A stretch of DNA of 22,681 nucleotides, taken from positions 1-22,681 of IMG/VR virus record IMGVR_UViG_3300018420_000131; one strand, written 5' to 3'. Shown here one piece after another: positions 14,791-22,558 of the stretch. Every line of letters begins with the position of its first letter. The first letter of the stretch is position 1. This DNA is from a virus. A program made the position numbers and the translations under genes. The notes beneath the pieces were generated by a model. It was not told where the DNA came from. It did not search any database and worked only from the letters and a program-made list of their open reading frames with translations.

Positions 14791-15720
14791 ATGCCAAGCG
14801 GAAAAGATTACTTAAAAGGATTAATAGGCGGTGTAGGTAATAACCTATTAGGCAAAATACCGGGCGGAACAACAGTTACAGGTGCAATATTAGGCGGATT
14901 GTCTGATGCAGATTTTTATTCATTCTTTTATGATGGTAATGCCGGTCCTAGTAGGAATCCAGGTAGTAATTTGCTTTTTGGTGCTAGGCAATTAAGTGAG
15001 CAACAATTAAAACAACAGTTGGGCCAGCAAAGTAATCAGGCCGCAAGTTCAACAGCAATTAATCCAAGTGAAGGACAAGGATTTACATCAAACTTTGATT
15101 GGAGAGCGAGACTAAGACCAAAGGCCGGAGGTGCTAAAAGATTTTACGGAGAAGACAAAAACTCTGTTATGCAACCTATTAAGTCATCAGGCGGTTTAGT
15201 TTGGCAGTACACTCCACAAATTTATGTATCAGCATCTGCAGAATATGATCAACAACAGATGCAGGGGATGAATTATCCTATTAATACATATCAAATGTCA
15301 ACACCACCTAGATTAACAGTAGTATCGACATTCTCAGTTAATAATATAGACGAGGGCAGGTATTTTGTGGGATTGATGCAATTTGCCAGAGTAGTAACTA
15401 AATCTTTTTATGGTGATCAATCGGTTGCTAACGGAACATTTGGTACCCCGCCTCCTGTAATGTTATTTGAATATTTAGGTGATCACGGATTTAACAAAGT
15501 TCCTGTAGTTGTATTGTCTTATTCAATTGAACTACCGCCCGATGTTGATTATGTTCCTGTAGAAATAAAAGTAGGTAACGAAAATACTACAACGTATGTA
15601 CCAACAACTTCCACAGTTACTTTTGATTTATACCCAACTTACACACCACATAAATTGCGTAAAAACTTTAATCTCGATACATTGAGGAATGGCAAAGCAT
15701 ACAAGGACGGATATATTTAA
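14791..15720 (+). CDS. gp48: Baseplate tail-tube cap protein gp48
   Basis: gp48 completes the hub and, with gp54, is the platform from which the tail tube grows. The chosen start at 14791 gives 309 residues (T4 gp48 has 364). It has AGGAG 5 bases upstream and follows the late promoter; the in-frame ATG at 14755 lies upstream of that promoter. The Gly-rich N-terminus (LKGLIGGVGNNLLGKIPGG) leads to a DWRARLRPK motif near residue 107. Then come GGLVWQYTPQIYVSASAEYD, YFVGLMQFARVVTKSFYGD, PPPVMLFEYLGDHGFNKVPV, LPPDVDYVPV and YVPTTSTVTFDLYPTYTPHK, the block order of marine T4-like gp48. It ends in TAATG coupling to gp53. Confidence 0.88.
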   Translation: MPSGKDYLKGLIGGVGNNLLGKIPGGTTVTGAILGGLSDADFYSFFYDGNAGPSRNPGSNLLFGARQLSEQQLKQQLGQQSNQAASSTAINPSEGQGFTSNFDWRARLRPKAGGAKRFYGEDKNSVMQPIKSSGGLVWQYTPQIYVSASAEYDQQQMQGMNYPINTYQMSTPPRLTVVSTFSVNNIDEGRYFVGLMQFARVVTKSFYGDQSVANGTFGTPPPVMLFEYLGDHGFNKVPVVVLSYSIELPPDVDYVPVEIKVGNENTTTYVPTTSTVTFDLYPTYTPHKLRKNFNLDTLRNGKAYKDGYI

Positions 15721-16019
15721 TGGCAGATTTTCATAGAAGTGATAGTTTTTTAAGAAATGCAGGAACATTTGAAGGATTTCTGGATATAAATACCTTACCT
15801 AAAATACCAACAGATTCTTACGAAATAGATTTTAAAATCAAAGATGCACATGTAGGTAGACCGGATATTTTAGCAAATGAATTATATGGTACTCCCAGAC
15901 TATGGTGGGTATTCGCACTTAAGAATCCTGATATAATTAAAGACCCTCTCAATGATTTCAAAGCAGGAGTTGTAATAAAAATACCATCGCCGGAAACAGT
16001 CAAAAATATGATGGGCTAA
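15720..16019 (+). CDS. gp53: Baseplate wedge protein gp53
   Basis: This 99-residue protein corresponds to the conserved N-terminal part of T4 gp53 (196 aa), the wedge subunit that links wedges around the hub. The diagnostic stretch is GRPDILANELYGTPRLWWVF (about residues 47-66), followed by ALKNPDIIKDPLNDFKAGVV and a short IKIPSPE beta strand. This arrangement looks like a LysM-type fold with its final 'G..I.IP' strand. The ATG overlaps the gp48 stop by one base and the next gene begins 2 bases after its stop. Confidence 0.9.
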   Translation: MADFHRSDSFLRNAGTFEGFLDINTLPKIPTDSYEIDFKIKDAHVGRPDILANELYGTPRLWWVFALKNPDIIKDPLNDFKAGVVIKIPSPETVKNMMG

Positions 16020-16021
16020 AA

Positions 16022-18670
16022 ATGGCAGGAACAAACACAACTAAAAACGGATACCTAGGTAATATACCAACCAATCCCTTAGACAATTTTGATAATGTTA
16101 CATATAACATAAAGTTATATATGATACCGCCTGTAGAAGATCAAACAGAAGTTAGAAGCGATGATACCGAAGGAGAACCAAGAACAACCACAGGAGGAGA
16201 AGTTACATCTAAGGGCGGATTCTTAAATGGCGCCTATTCGGCTAAACCGGAAAATACTGTAGTACTAGCACAAACAGGCGTAACCGGAACACTTATAGAT
16301 GATGTTGAAATAATGTCAGTTCCCAGTGGCACTGGTGGCAAAATTACAAAAACTATTGATTGCACTATAAAACAACCAGGTGCGGCTAACTTTTTTGATA
16401 TGATAGTATTAGGTAGACGTAGACTGGGTATACCAGCCGATTCTGCCAGAGGTGTAGACGGAGCACCCTTCTTTTTTGAAATTAATTTTCAAGGGTACGA
16501 AGATGATATAAATGATCACGATAACGGTGGACAAATTAAGGACATAGCAGGACCTTACAGGTTCAAGGTACTTTTAAAAACAGCAACTTTTGAACTTAAT
16601 AGTACTGGTACCTCATACGATTTAACATTTGCTGTAGCAGATGAAATTGCATATACCGATGCAAATTATAAAATTCCAACAACAATGACCACAATAGGTG
16701 AAACAATAGATGAGCATATAGATAGTTTAGTTACACAATGGAACCACTATATACAAAGAACATCTGCAGAATCAAAAGATACTATAGATGAAATAGTATT
16801 TAAAAAGGAAAATATAACAGGTTCTGGCCAAACAATTATTAAAGATCAGACATTACAAAGAGAATCTGATTCAACATCCATTGCAAATTCAGATATAGAT
16901 AATAGTGGAACATCAAGATCAGATACTCAACAAACAGAAGAAGGTACCGATTATAGTGGGGAAACACCCGAAACAAACAAAATAAAAATTGAAGTTACTA
17001 GAGGTGAACCTGTTGATGCTTATATTGGTAAACTACTAGCAAGAAATAAAGACTATACAAGCAGTATTACAAGATCACAAATTGACCAAAGCGGAAAATT
17101 TAAATATGATGCAACTAAAACTTATATTAATGATTTTAAAATAAACGCAACTGTACAACAATTAGAATACGATAACAAAAGAGGAGGGTATAATAAAAGA
17201 ATACAATTCGAACCAGGCGTGTTTACATCTGCATCAGGAAAACAAATTGCTACAGTCGAAGAACTAGCACCAGAAGAACAAGAAATTAGACGTAGGATAA
17301 ACAGTATGGAAATAACAAGAGCATACGAATATATCCTTACTGGTAGAAACGATCAAATATTAAATGTTGATATAAAATATGATTTTGGTATAAACTTTTT
17401 AATACCACCTGGAGGCAATGCACAGTTTGGTAACGCACTATTAAATAATATTGGAAATTTTAATATAGACCCTACAAAATTAGGTGATCCATTGGGTGCT
17501 AGAGGTTTAGCAGAATTGGCCGGAAAACTAAACGATGTTAAAAAGTTTTTAAAGATGTTTAAAGCGGCAAAAGACGGAAGTATCAGAGATCTTGCAAGAG
17601 CGGCCGGATATGACGATGCAAAAATAAAAGAAGTACTTGCAGATAAGGCAGGTGCGGCGGCTACTGATCTTATAAACAGATTGTCTAGTAGACAAATTAA
17701 TGAGGCCGTTATAAAAAAATTAACTCCTAAAGGTGCTAGAAGTCAGTCCGGTACAGAAACAGAAAGTGATAGACAAAGGCTCATTAACGACAGTTTAGAT
17801 GAAGAATATACTCCTACTGCAAGTGGTTATGTATATGGAGGAGATTTACTACAAACAAATTCATATCAGTATTTAGATCCAGGTGATATCGATAGTGCAG
17901 AAGTTCGAGATGCAAAAAACAAAGAAGACTCCGAAAATAGCGGAACCGGTACGTTGAAACCCGGAGTAGACGAGGCTATAGTTAGTGATTCCAGTGCATC
18001 AGGTGGACCATTAACAACACAACAAAATTTATTTGGATACATGTACGGACAAAAAAATACTGCTGACATGTTACTTGTTTTGGACATGGTGGTAAGAGGA
18101 GACCCATGGTATTTAGGACAACCAGATAAATCAGGCGGGATAAATTATGATAAGGTACCTGCTATTAAAGATGAAAGGTCTAATGCAGACGGCATTAATA
18201 CATATGGCGGAGATAACTTTATTTTATTTGAGCTAAGGCAACCTATGTATTTTGATCCTTTTATAGAAGATGAAGATTTAAATCAAGGTTTATATCCAAC
18301 AGGTAAACAAAATTATTTCATTACTGGGATATATAGAGTATTAGAAATAGTAAATAGTTTTAGCGGCGGTAGATTTACGGTAAATTTGCGTACATCAAAA
18401 GAATTAACATTGGATCTATCTAAAATAAAAAATAAAGATGATTTATCGTTAGATGATATAAGATCCGAATTTGAAGCGACTATAAGGGTTAAAGCGGCCA
18501 TGGAAGCACAGGGCCATAATTCGGAAGATGATAAAATCAGATTTAACGATCCGGACTATACTAAAAGTGTTTTAGATTTCGGATCAGGTTTAACTATAGA
18601 CGAATTAACAAGTACTGGTTTGATAACCTCAGAACAAAGACAAATATATGAGGACAAATATGGAGGATAA
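16022..18670 (+). CDS. Large baseplate hub structural protein, gp27-like
   Basis: This 882-residue protein lies directly before gp5, where a partner of the spike would be expected. The N-terminal 240 residues look like a tail-tube/hub beta-barrel: NVTYNIKLYMIPP, VEIMSVPSGTGG, FFFEINFQGYEDD, GPYRFKVLLKTATFELN and SYDLTFAVADEIAYTDANYK. A second barrel-like part near residues 370-470 includes RAYEYILTGRNDQILNVDIK. A less conserved helical linker (about 480-600) follows, and then a block with ADMLLVLDMVVRGDPWYLG and YFITGIYRVLEIVNSFSGGR. This order matches the gp27/VgrG-type hub module but at more than twice the length of T4 gp27 (391). Assignment is by pattern and position, not by clear sequence identity. 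The last 60 residues are helical and acidic. Confidence 0.6.
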   Translation: MAGTNTTKNGYLGNIPTNPLDNFDNVTYNIKLYMIPPVEDQTEVRSDDTEGEPRTTTGGEVTSKGGFLNGAYSAKPENTVVLAQTGVTGTLIDDVEIMSVPSGTGGKITKTIDCTIKQPGAANFFDMIVLGRRRLGIPADSARGVDGAPFFFEINFQGYEDDINDHDNGGQIKDIAGPYRFKVLLKTATFELNSTGTSYDLTFAVADEIAYTDANYKIPTTMTTIGETIDEHIDSLVTQWNHYIQRTSAESKDTIDEIVFKKENITGSGQTIIKDQTLQRESDSTSIANSDIDNSGTSRSDTQQTEEGTDYSGETPETNKIKIEVTRGEPVDAYIGKLLARNKDYTSSITRSQIDQSGKFKYDATKTYINDFKINATVQQLEYDNKRGGYNKRIQFEPGVFTSASGKQIATVEELAPEEQEIRRRINSMEITRAYEYILTGRNDQILNVDIKYDFGINFLIPPGGNAQFGNALLNNIGNFNIDPTKLGDPLGARGLAELAGKLNDVKKFLKMFKAAKDGSIRDLARAAGYDDAKIKEVLADKAGAAATDLINRLSSRQINEAVIKKLTPKGARSQSGTETESDRQRLINDSLDEEYTPTASGYVYGGDLLQTNSYQYLDPGDIDSAEVRDAKNKEDSENSGTGTLKPGVDEAIVSDSSASGGPLTTQQNLFGYMYGQKNTADMLLVLDMVVRGDPWYLGQPDKSGGINYDKVPAIKDERSNADGINTYGGDNFILFELRQPMYFDPFIEDEDLNQGLYPTGKQNYFITGIYRVLEIVNSFSGGRFTVNLRTSKELTLDLSKIKNKDDLSLDDIRSEFEATIRVKAAMEAQGHNSEDDKIRFNDPDYTKSVLDFGSGLTIDELTSTGLITSEQRQIYEDKYGG

Positions 18671-18672
18671 AG

Positions 18673-20715
18673 ATGCCTAAATGGTTTTATGTTTTAGATT
18701 CCATGAAAGCCACATATAGCAATCCGTTTGCTCAGAGGAACTCCACCGAAAGATTCTGGGGTATCTACATTGGTGTTGTAGACTTTAATAAAGATGCTAG
18801 TAGAACCGGTAAAGTTTCTGTAAACATACCTGAACTAAACAAAGATCCCACAGAAAAAAACTTGTTTGAGTGTATGTATACATCTCAATTTTACGGTGCA
18901 TCAGATCCTAATTTAGTAAGAGATGATGATATTACATTGGATGAAAATTCTTTACATTCTTACGGCATGTGGACGCCACCGCCTGATGTAGGAAATACTG
19001 TTTTAGTAGCATTTGGAGATGGGCTTCTATCTAAACCTTTTATAGTAGGCCACACGATGCCAATACCTTTTAACAATGCGGTACCAGGTATTGCCGGTGG
19101 TCCAAGTTTTCAAGGCGGGCCGTTTAATACACCCACAGTAGAAAAAAATAATTACGATACAGATACAAAAAACAATCTTAAATTAAGACCAATATATCAC
19201 GATTTTGCAGAAACTATAACAAAACAAGGACTTATAAACGATCCACTAAGAGGAGCAACATCCAGTAGTGCAAGAAGAGAAACACCAAGTGAAGTTTTAG
19301 GTATATTAACAAAAGGACCAAGAGACGAAAAAGGAAATTCTATAGGACCGGGTCATCAATTTGTAATGGATGACAATCAAACTAATTCCAATATTAGATT
19401 GAGAACAGGTGGCGGCAATCAGATATTATTAGATGATACAACCGGGTGTATATATGTTATTAATAAAAATGGTACAGCATGGTTTGAACTAGATAAGGAC
19501 GGTAACATTAATATCTTTGGCGAAGGCAGTATGAGTCTTAGGGCAAAAGGAGATTTTAATTTACGAGCAGATAAAAATATTAATTTAGAAGCAGGTAATG
19601 ATATCAATATGAAAGCCACTGGCGATAATGATGCAGGAGGTTACAAAGGAATATCAGGTAAATTGGGTGCCTTGGGTGTTCCACCTTTAGGAACAGGAGG
19701 AAATTTAAGATTTCATTCAGCCGCTGATACATCCATACATGCAAATTTAAATACACAAATAACTGCCAATGCAGGAGATATGCAACTTAACTCTGCAGGT
19801 AGATTGACATTAACGAGTACAATAGGTGCGGCAATACAATCACAGGGTTTTACTACAGTACAAGCCTCAGGTAAAGTTGATGTCCTAGCCGGTGGCGCCG
19901 CAACACTTTCTGCAGGTGGCGTAACAAACATTTTTGGTGCAAGTATTGGATTAAATAATCCTGGTGTTGTTCCAACGCCTGATCTTATTCCGGCTGTACC
20001 GGCACCTCAACTAGGCGGCACCGAAAAACCCGATCAATCATCTGCTCAACCAGAATACGACAGAGAGTCTGAGAACCCAATATTAAATGGTGGCCAACGT
20101 CCTGAAAAAGGACCTTCAGTAAATACTATTGTAGGTAAGTTAATCACAGCAGAACCTTATATAGGCCATGGCCAGTATGATCCTAGCTCAGAAGATCCTT
20201 CCAGTATAGAAGAAGACGAGACTGTAGAGAATGAAACATTGGAAAACCAAGTGGACCCAACAGACGACACACCAGCAGATGCTGACACTCCTGAAGGGAC
20301 AAAAATAGGTAAAGGATTTGCAGAAGCAAAAGATAAATTTGGAGAAATTAAATCAGTTTACGATGAATATAATGCAACACTAAGTAATTTTATGTCATTA
20401 AAAGATGTTAATTTAGCAAGTTTGGAAGGTATCACTAAAGTAGCAGAAACATTAGGTATTGCTATTCCTCCTTTTAGGATTCCAACAACTAATTCTATAA
20501 TGCAAAAAATTATAGGGCAAAGTAAAATATTAACAGATTTAGAAGCCAAACTAAAACAATTTTCTTTAGATGGATTAGGGTTACCTCTTGATTTGCAAGA
20601 TACTGTTGTAAAAGGTATGAAGGGTGACATTAGCGGTGTAATCAACGAAGTAACAGGTGGTAAGGCAGACGAATTTAAAAACGCAGTAAAATCTAAAATT
20701 CAGGGCGGTGGATAA
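18673..20715 (+). CDS. gp5: Baseplate central spike/hub protein gp5 without internal lysozyme
   Basis: This is the trimeric needle below the tail tube. Of its 680 residues, about 28-128 form the OB fold (FWGIYIGVVDF, GKVSVNIPEL, MWTPPPDVGNTVLVAFGDG, PFIVGHTMP). Residues 225-285 carry GPGHQFVMDD, GGGNQILLDDTTGCIYVINK and GTAWFELDKDGNINIFG. Residues 285-430 form a repetitive beta-prism with units such as FNLRADKNINLEAGNDINMK. In T4 a GH24 lysozyme sits between the OB fold and the prism; here that interval (about 130-225) shows no lysozyme motif, and a lysozyme-like gene follows instead. The C-terminal 240 residues are Pro/Asp/Glu-rich, then helical, with EPYIGHGQYDP, reminiscent of a block in cyanophage gp5. 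The stop overlaps the next ATG. Confidence 0.88.
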   Translation: MPKWFYVLDSMKATYSNPFAQRNSTERFWGIYIGVVDFNKDASRTGKVSVNIPELNKDPTEKNLFECMYTSQFYGASDPNLVRDDDITLDENSLHSYGMWTPPPDVGNTVLVAFGDGLLSKPFIVGHTMPIPFNNAVPGIAGGPSFQGGPFNTPTVEKNNYDTDTKNNLKLRPIYHDFAETITKQGLINDPLRGATSSSARRETPSEVLGILTKGPRDEKGNSIGPGHQFVMDDNQTNSNIRLRTGGGNQILLDDTTGCIYVINKNGTAWFELDKDGNINIFGEGSMSLRAKGDFNLRADKNINLEAGNDINMKATGDNDAGGYKGISGKLGALGVPPLGTGGNLRFHSAADTSIHANLNTQITANAGDMQLNSAGRLTLTSTIGAAIQSQGFTTVQASGKVDVLAGGAATLSAGGVTNIFGASIGLNNPGVVPTPDLIPAVPAPQLGGTEKPDQSSAQPEYDRESENPILNGGQRPEKGPSVNTIVGKLITAEPYIGHGQYDPSSEDPSSIEEDETVENETLENQVDPTDDTPADADTPEGTKIGKGFAEAKDKFGEIKSVYDEYNATLSNFMSLKDVNLASLEGITKVAETLGIAIPPFRIPTTNSIMQKIIGQSKILTDLEAKLKQFSLDGLGLPLDLQDTVVKGMKGDISGVINEVTGGKADEFKNAVKSKIQGGG

Positions 20716-21302
20716 TGGCAGATAATATATTTGATACAGTAGTTGAAAGACTGGAAAGTAAAGGTATAGACGTATACATAGACGGGCCTACCATAATTTA
20801 TATTCACAAAAAAACAGGCACTAAACTTGTAGAATTTATAGATGGATTAGGTCCTACAGGGCAAAGATTGGCATTAGAAGCAAACTTAAAGAAAGCAATT
20901 AAAGACATACAAAATTTAGTAAATGTGCCACTTAACCAAAACCAGATTGGTGCTCTAGCAAGTTTTGTATCTCACATCGGCGTGGATAATTTTGCAAAAA
21001 GTAAAGTATTAAGAGCATTAAACGAAAGACGATATGAAGCAGTACCAAAACTCATGCAGGCATTCAGGGTAGGTAGAGTAGGTAAAAATCCTAGAGCCAC
21101 CGTGAGAGCAGATTATGTTTCAAGAAGAAAATATGAAGCAGAACTATTTGCAACTCCTGAGCATTTAAACTGGCAAGTAGAATTGGATGATGTTGAGGCA
21201 ACTTTATATCCTGCTCAAAGAAGTTTAAATTTTGCGGAATTACGGGCAATTCTAAGACTTGCTAAAAAACGTGCCTACAATAAATTAGGAATTTTCTTTT
21301 AA
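20715..21302 (+). CDS. GH24-like tail lysozyme encoded separately from gp5
   Basis: This 195-residue protein matches the T4-lysozyme (GH24) pattern. The C-terminal lobe is clear: VPLNQNQIGALASFVSHIGV, then SKVLRALNERRYEAVP and RADYVSRRKYEAELF. The N-terminal NIFDTVVERLESKGIDVYID can be aligned with T4 lysozyme NIFEMLRIDEG. E14 and D23 keep the 9-residue spacing of catalytic E11 and D20, and T26 falls in TIIYIH where the family has TIGxGH. The loop is three residues shorter and both motif glycines are isoleucine, so activity may be altered or lost. Position right after gp5 (TAATG overlap) suggests it supplies the cell-wall-cutting role of T4 gp5. The last 35 residues are an extra basic helix. 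It could also be a purely structural cap. Confidence 0.7.
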   Translation: MADNIFDTVVERLESKGIDVYIDGPTIIYIHKKTGTKLVEFIDGLGPTGQRLALEANLKKAIKDIQNLVNVPLNQNQIGALASFVSHIGVDNFAKSKVLRALNERRYEAVPKLMQAFRVGRVGKNPRATVRADYVSRRKYEAELFATPEHLNWQVELDDVEATLYPAQRSLNFAELRAILRLAKKRAYNKLGIFF

Positions 21303-21496
21303 GCAGTCTTTAGTATTTCTTTTTTAAGATCAGCATTTTCAACAAGCAATCTATATTTTTGTTCTTGCTCTTCTGCAACTGCTTTTTCCAACAATTTAAT
21401 ATGAGCTCTTAAATTGTTATTCTCATTGTTTTTTTCAACGAGCATAATTCTTAATTCTTCTTCAAGTGTTTTATTCAACGTATTAGTATCTGCCAT
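21299..21496 (-). CDS. Small coiled-coil protein
   Basis: This 65-residue protein starts MADTNTLNKTLEEELRIMLV and is nearly one continuous heptad-type helix (LRAHIKLLEKAVAEEQEQ, LLVENADLKKEI). It is probably a dimeric coiled coil. The ATG at 21496 is preferred over a TTG twelve bases upstream, because the TTG lies within the preceding gene's coding end. It starts one base after the hydrolase stop, so the two are co-transcribed. Its stop overlaps the stop of the plus-strand lysozyme by 3 bases in a TTAA palindrome. I do not recognise a family. It might be a partner of the hydrolase. Confidence 0.7.
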   Translation of the reverse strand: MADTNTLNKTLEEELRIMLVEKNNENNNLRAHIKLLEKAVAEEQEQKYRLLVENADLKKEILKTA

Positions 21497-21497
21497 A

Positions 21498-22106
21498 TTA
21501 TTTCTCAAAAATTATATCCTGTAGTATTTGTGTTACATCGTTATTTAACAGAACACCACTATGCCCTGCTTCTATATAGATATTTTGGGTTTTTTTAAAT
21601 TTAGGTGGTGTTGCAGATTGACTGGATACCGATATCATTCCGTCATTTGCATGGCCTCCTAAACCTGCTAATGGATTAGCACCTCCCGTGCAGACAATAT
21701 TTGTGTGTTTTCCAGTAAAAGTTTTTTCCTGTAATAAACGCAATACGTCAGCACCAGGTTTGGTATTGTCAAATACTTTTCTATTTCTAAAAATCATAGA
21801 TAGTATTCTTGCTACTGGTGTACCTTGCCAAGGAGTTGCTATTGTAATTAAATGATCTACTTTATTTGGATATACACTTGCATACCAACTTGCTAGTAAT
21901 CCGCCGAAACTATGCCCAACTAATACTACCTTTTGTTTGCCCCATTCTCTTTCTTTTTGCATTCTCACATGTTCAACTAAATCGTAAGGATCTTGTTCCA
22001 TATCGTATGCAGGTGCAAAGAATGGATGTTCTGGCATCTTTAATGTATAATAATTAAAGTTGTCAGGGTCTGCATTTGCTCCATGTAAATAGATCACATT
22101 TTTCAT
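21498..22106 (-). CDS. Alpha/beta hydrolase (putative lipase/esterase)
   Basis: This compact 202-residue alpha/beta hydrolase has an N-terminal strand with the oxyanion motif IYLHGA (residues 5-10). The nucleophile elbow is VVLVGHSFGGLLASWYA, with S66 in GHSFGG. The acid is probably D155 in HANDGMISV, and H182 in EAGHSGVLL completes the triad. The ATPWQGTPVA segment and the Asp-Gly-(M/V)-(I/V) motif resemble PGAP1/lipase-like esterases. There is no signal peptide or membrane segment, so it should act in the infected cytoplasm. The substrate cannot be told from sequence. With the coiled-coil ORF it forms a minus-strand pair between two plus-strand baseplate operons, and it looks like an accessory gene. 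Confidence 0.8.
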   Translation of the reverse strand: MKNVIYLHGANADPDNFNYYTLKMPEHPFFAPAYDMEQDPYDLVEHVRMQKEREWGKQKVVLVGHSFGGLLASWYASVYPNKVDHLITIATPWQGTPVARILSMIFRNRKVFDNTKPGADVLRLLQEKTFTGKHTNIVCTGGANPLAGLGGHANDGMISVSSQSATPPKFKKTQNIYIEAGHSGVLLNNDVTQILQDIIFEK

Positions 22107-22112
22107 GTCGTT

Positions 22113-22140
22113 AGTTTAACATCTTAATTTAAAAAGTCAA
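22113..22140 (-). promoter_or_regulatory. Possible sigma70-type promoter for the hydrolase pair
   Basis: On the minus strand TTGACT (22140-22135) and TAAACT (22118-22113) are 16 bases apart and match 5/6 and 4/6 of the consensus. The -10 lies close to the ATG at 22106, so the leader would be very short or absent. No late motif serves this gene, which fits early or middle expression. Confidence 0.35.
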
Positions 22141-22170
22141 GTGTTTATTAAAACTATATTTAACTATTAT

Positions 22171-22178
22171 GATAAATA
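22171..22178 (+). promoter_or_regulatory. Late promoter (GATAAATA) for gp25-gp6
   Basis: GATAAATA ends 5 bases before the gp25 ATG at 22184. With the usual spacing of about 6-8 bases, transcription would begin at or within the start codon. An upstream in-frame ATG at 22169 overlaps the motif itself and cannot be on this transcript. Confidence 0.72.
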
Positions 22179-22183
22179 CTTAT

Positions 22184-22558
22184 ATGGCAACATTGTTCAA
22201 AGGTTTCAGTACAGTAGATAAAAATAGGGCACCTTATACCCTTACCGATACAAATCTTATAAAAAGAGATTTGCTAAATCACTTCTATACCAAAAGAGGT
22301 GAACGAGTTATGAGGCCTAATTTTGGTAGCATAATTTGGGACATGTTAATGGAACCAGAAACACCAACATTACAAGAAGATATAAAAGATGATATAAAAA
22401 GAATTGTTGATTTAGATCCCAGAGTGGAACTGGAAAACACAATTTTATACATAACTGATCAAAGCATACGAGCAGAAGTTGTAATAAAATATTATAACAT
22501 AGATCAAGCAGAAACTTTATTTTTAGAGTACAATAGAAGAAATGCAGAGGAATATTAA
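22184..22558 (+). CDS. gp25: Baseplate wedge protein gp25
   Basis: gp25 binds gp6 and initiates sheath assembly; it belongs to the gp25/lysozyme-named family shared with type VI secretion TssE. The 124 residues from ATG 22184 (MATLFKGFSTVDK) compare with 132 in T4. The core motif is KRGERVMRPNFGSIIWDMLM (about residues 37-56), including the conserved E-R-x-x-x-P-x-F-G. A LEDPRVE-like RIVDLDPRVELEN follows. No ribosome site is visible upstream, and the late promoter abuts the start codon, so a leaderless message is likely. The stop overlaps the gp6 ATG by one base. Confidence 0.93.
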   Translation: MATLFKGFSTVDKNRAPYTLTDTNLIKRDLLNHFYTKRGERVMRPNFGSIIWDMLMEPETPTLQEDIKDDIKRIVDLDPRVELENTILYITDQSIRAEVVIKYYNIDQAETLFLEYNRRNAEEY

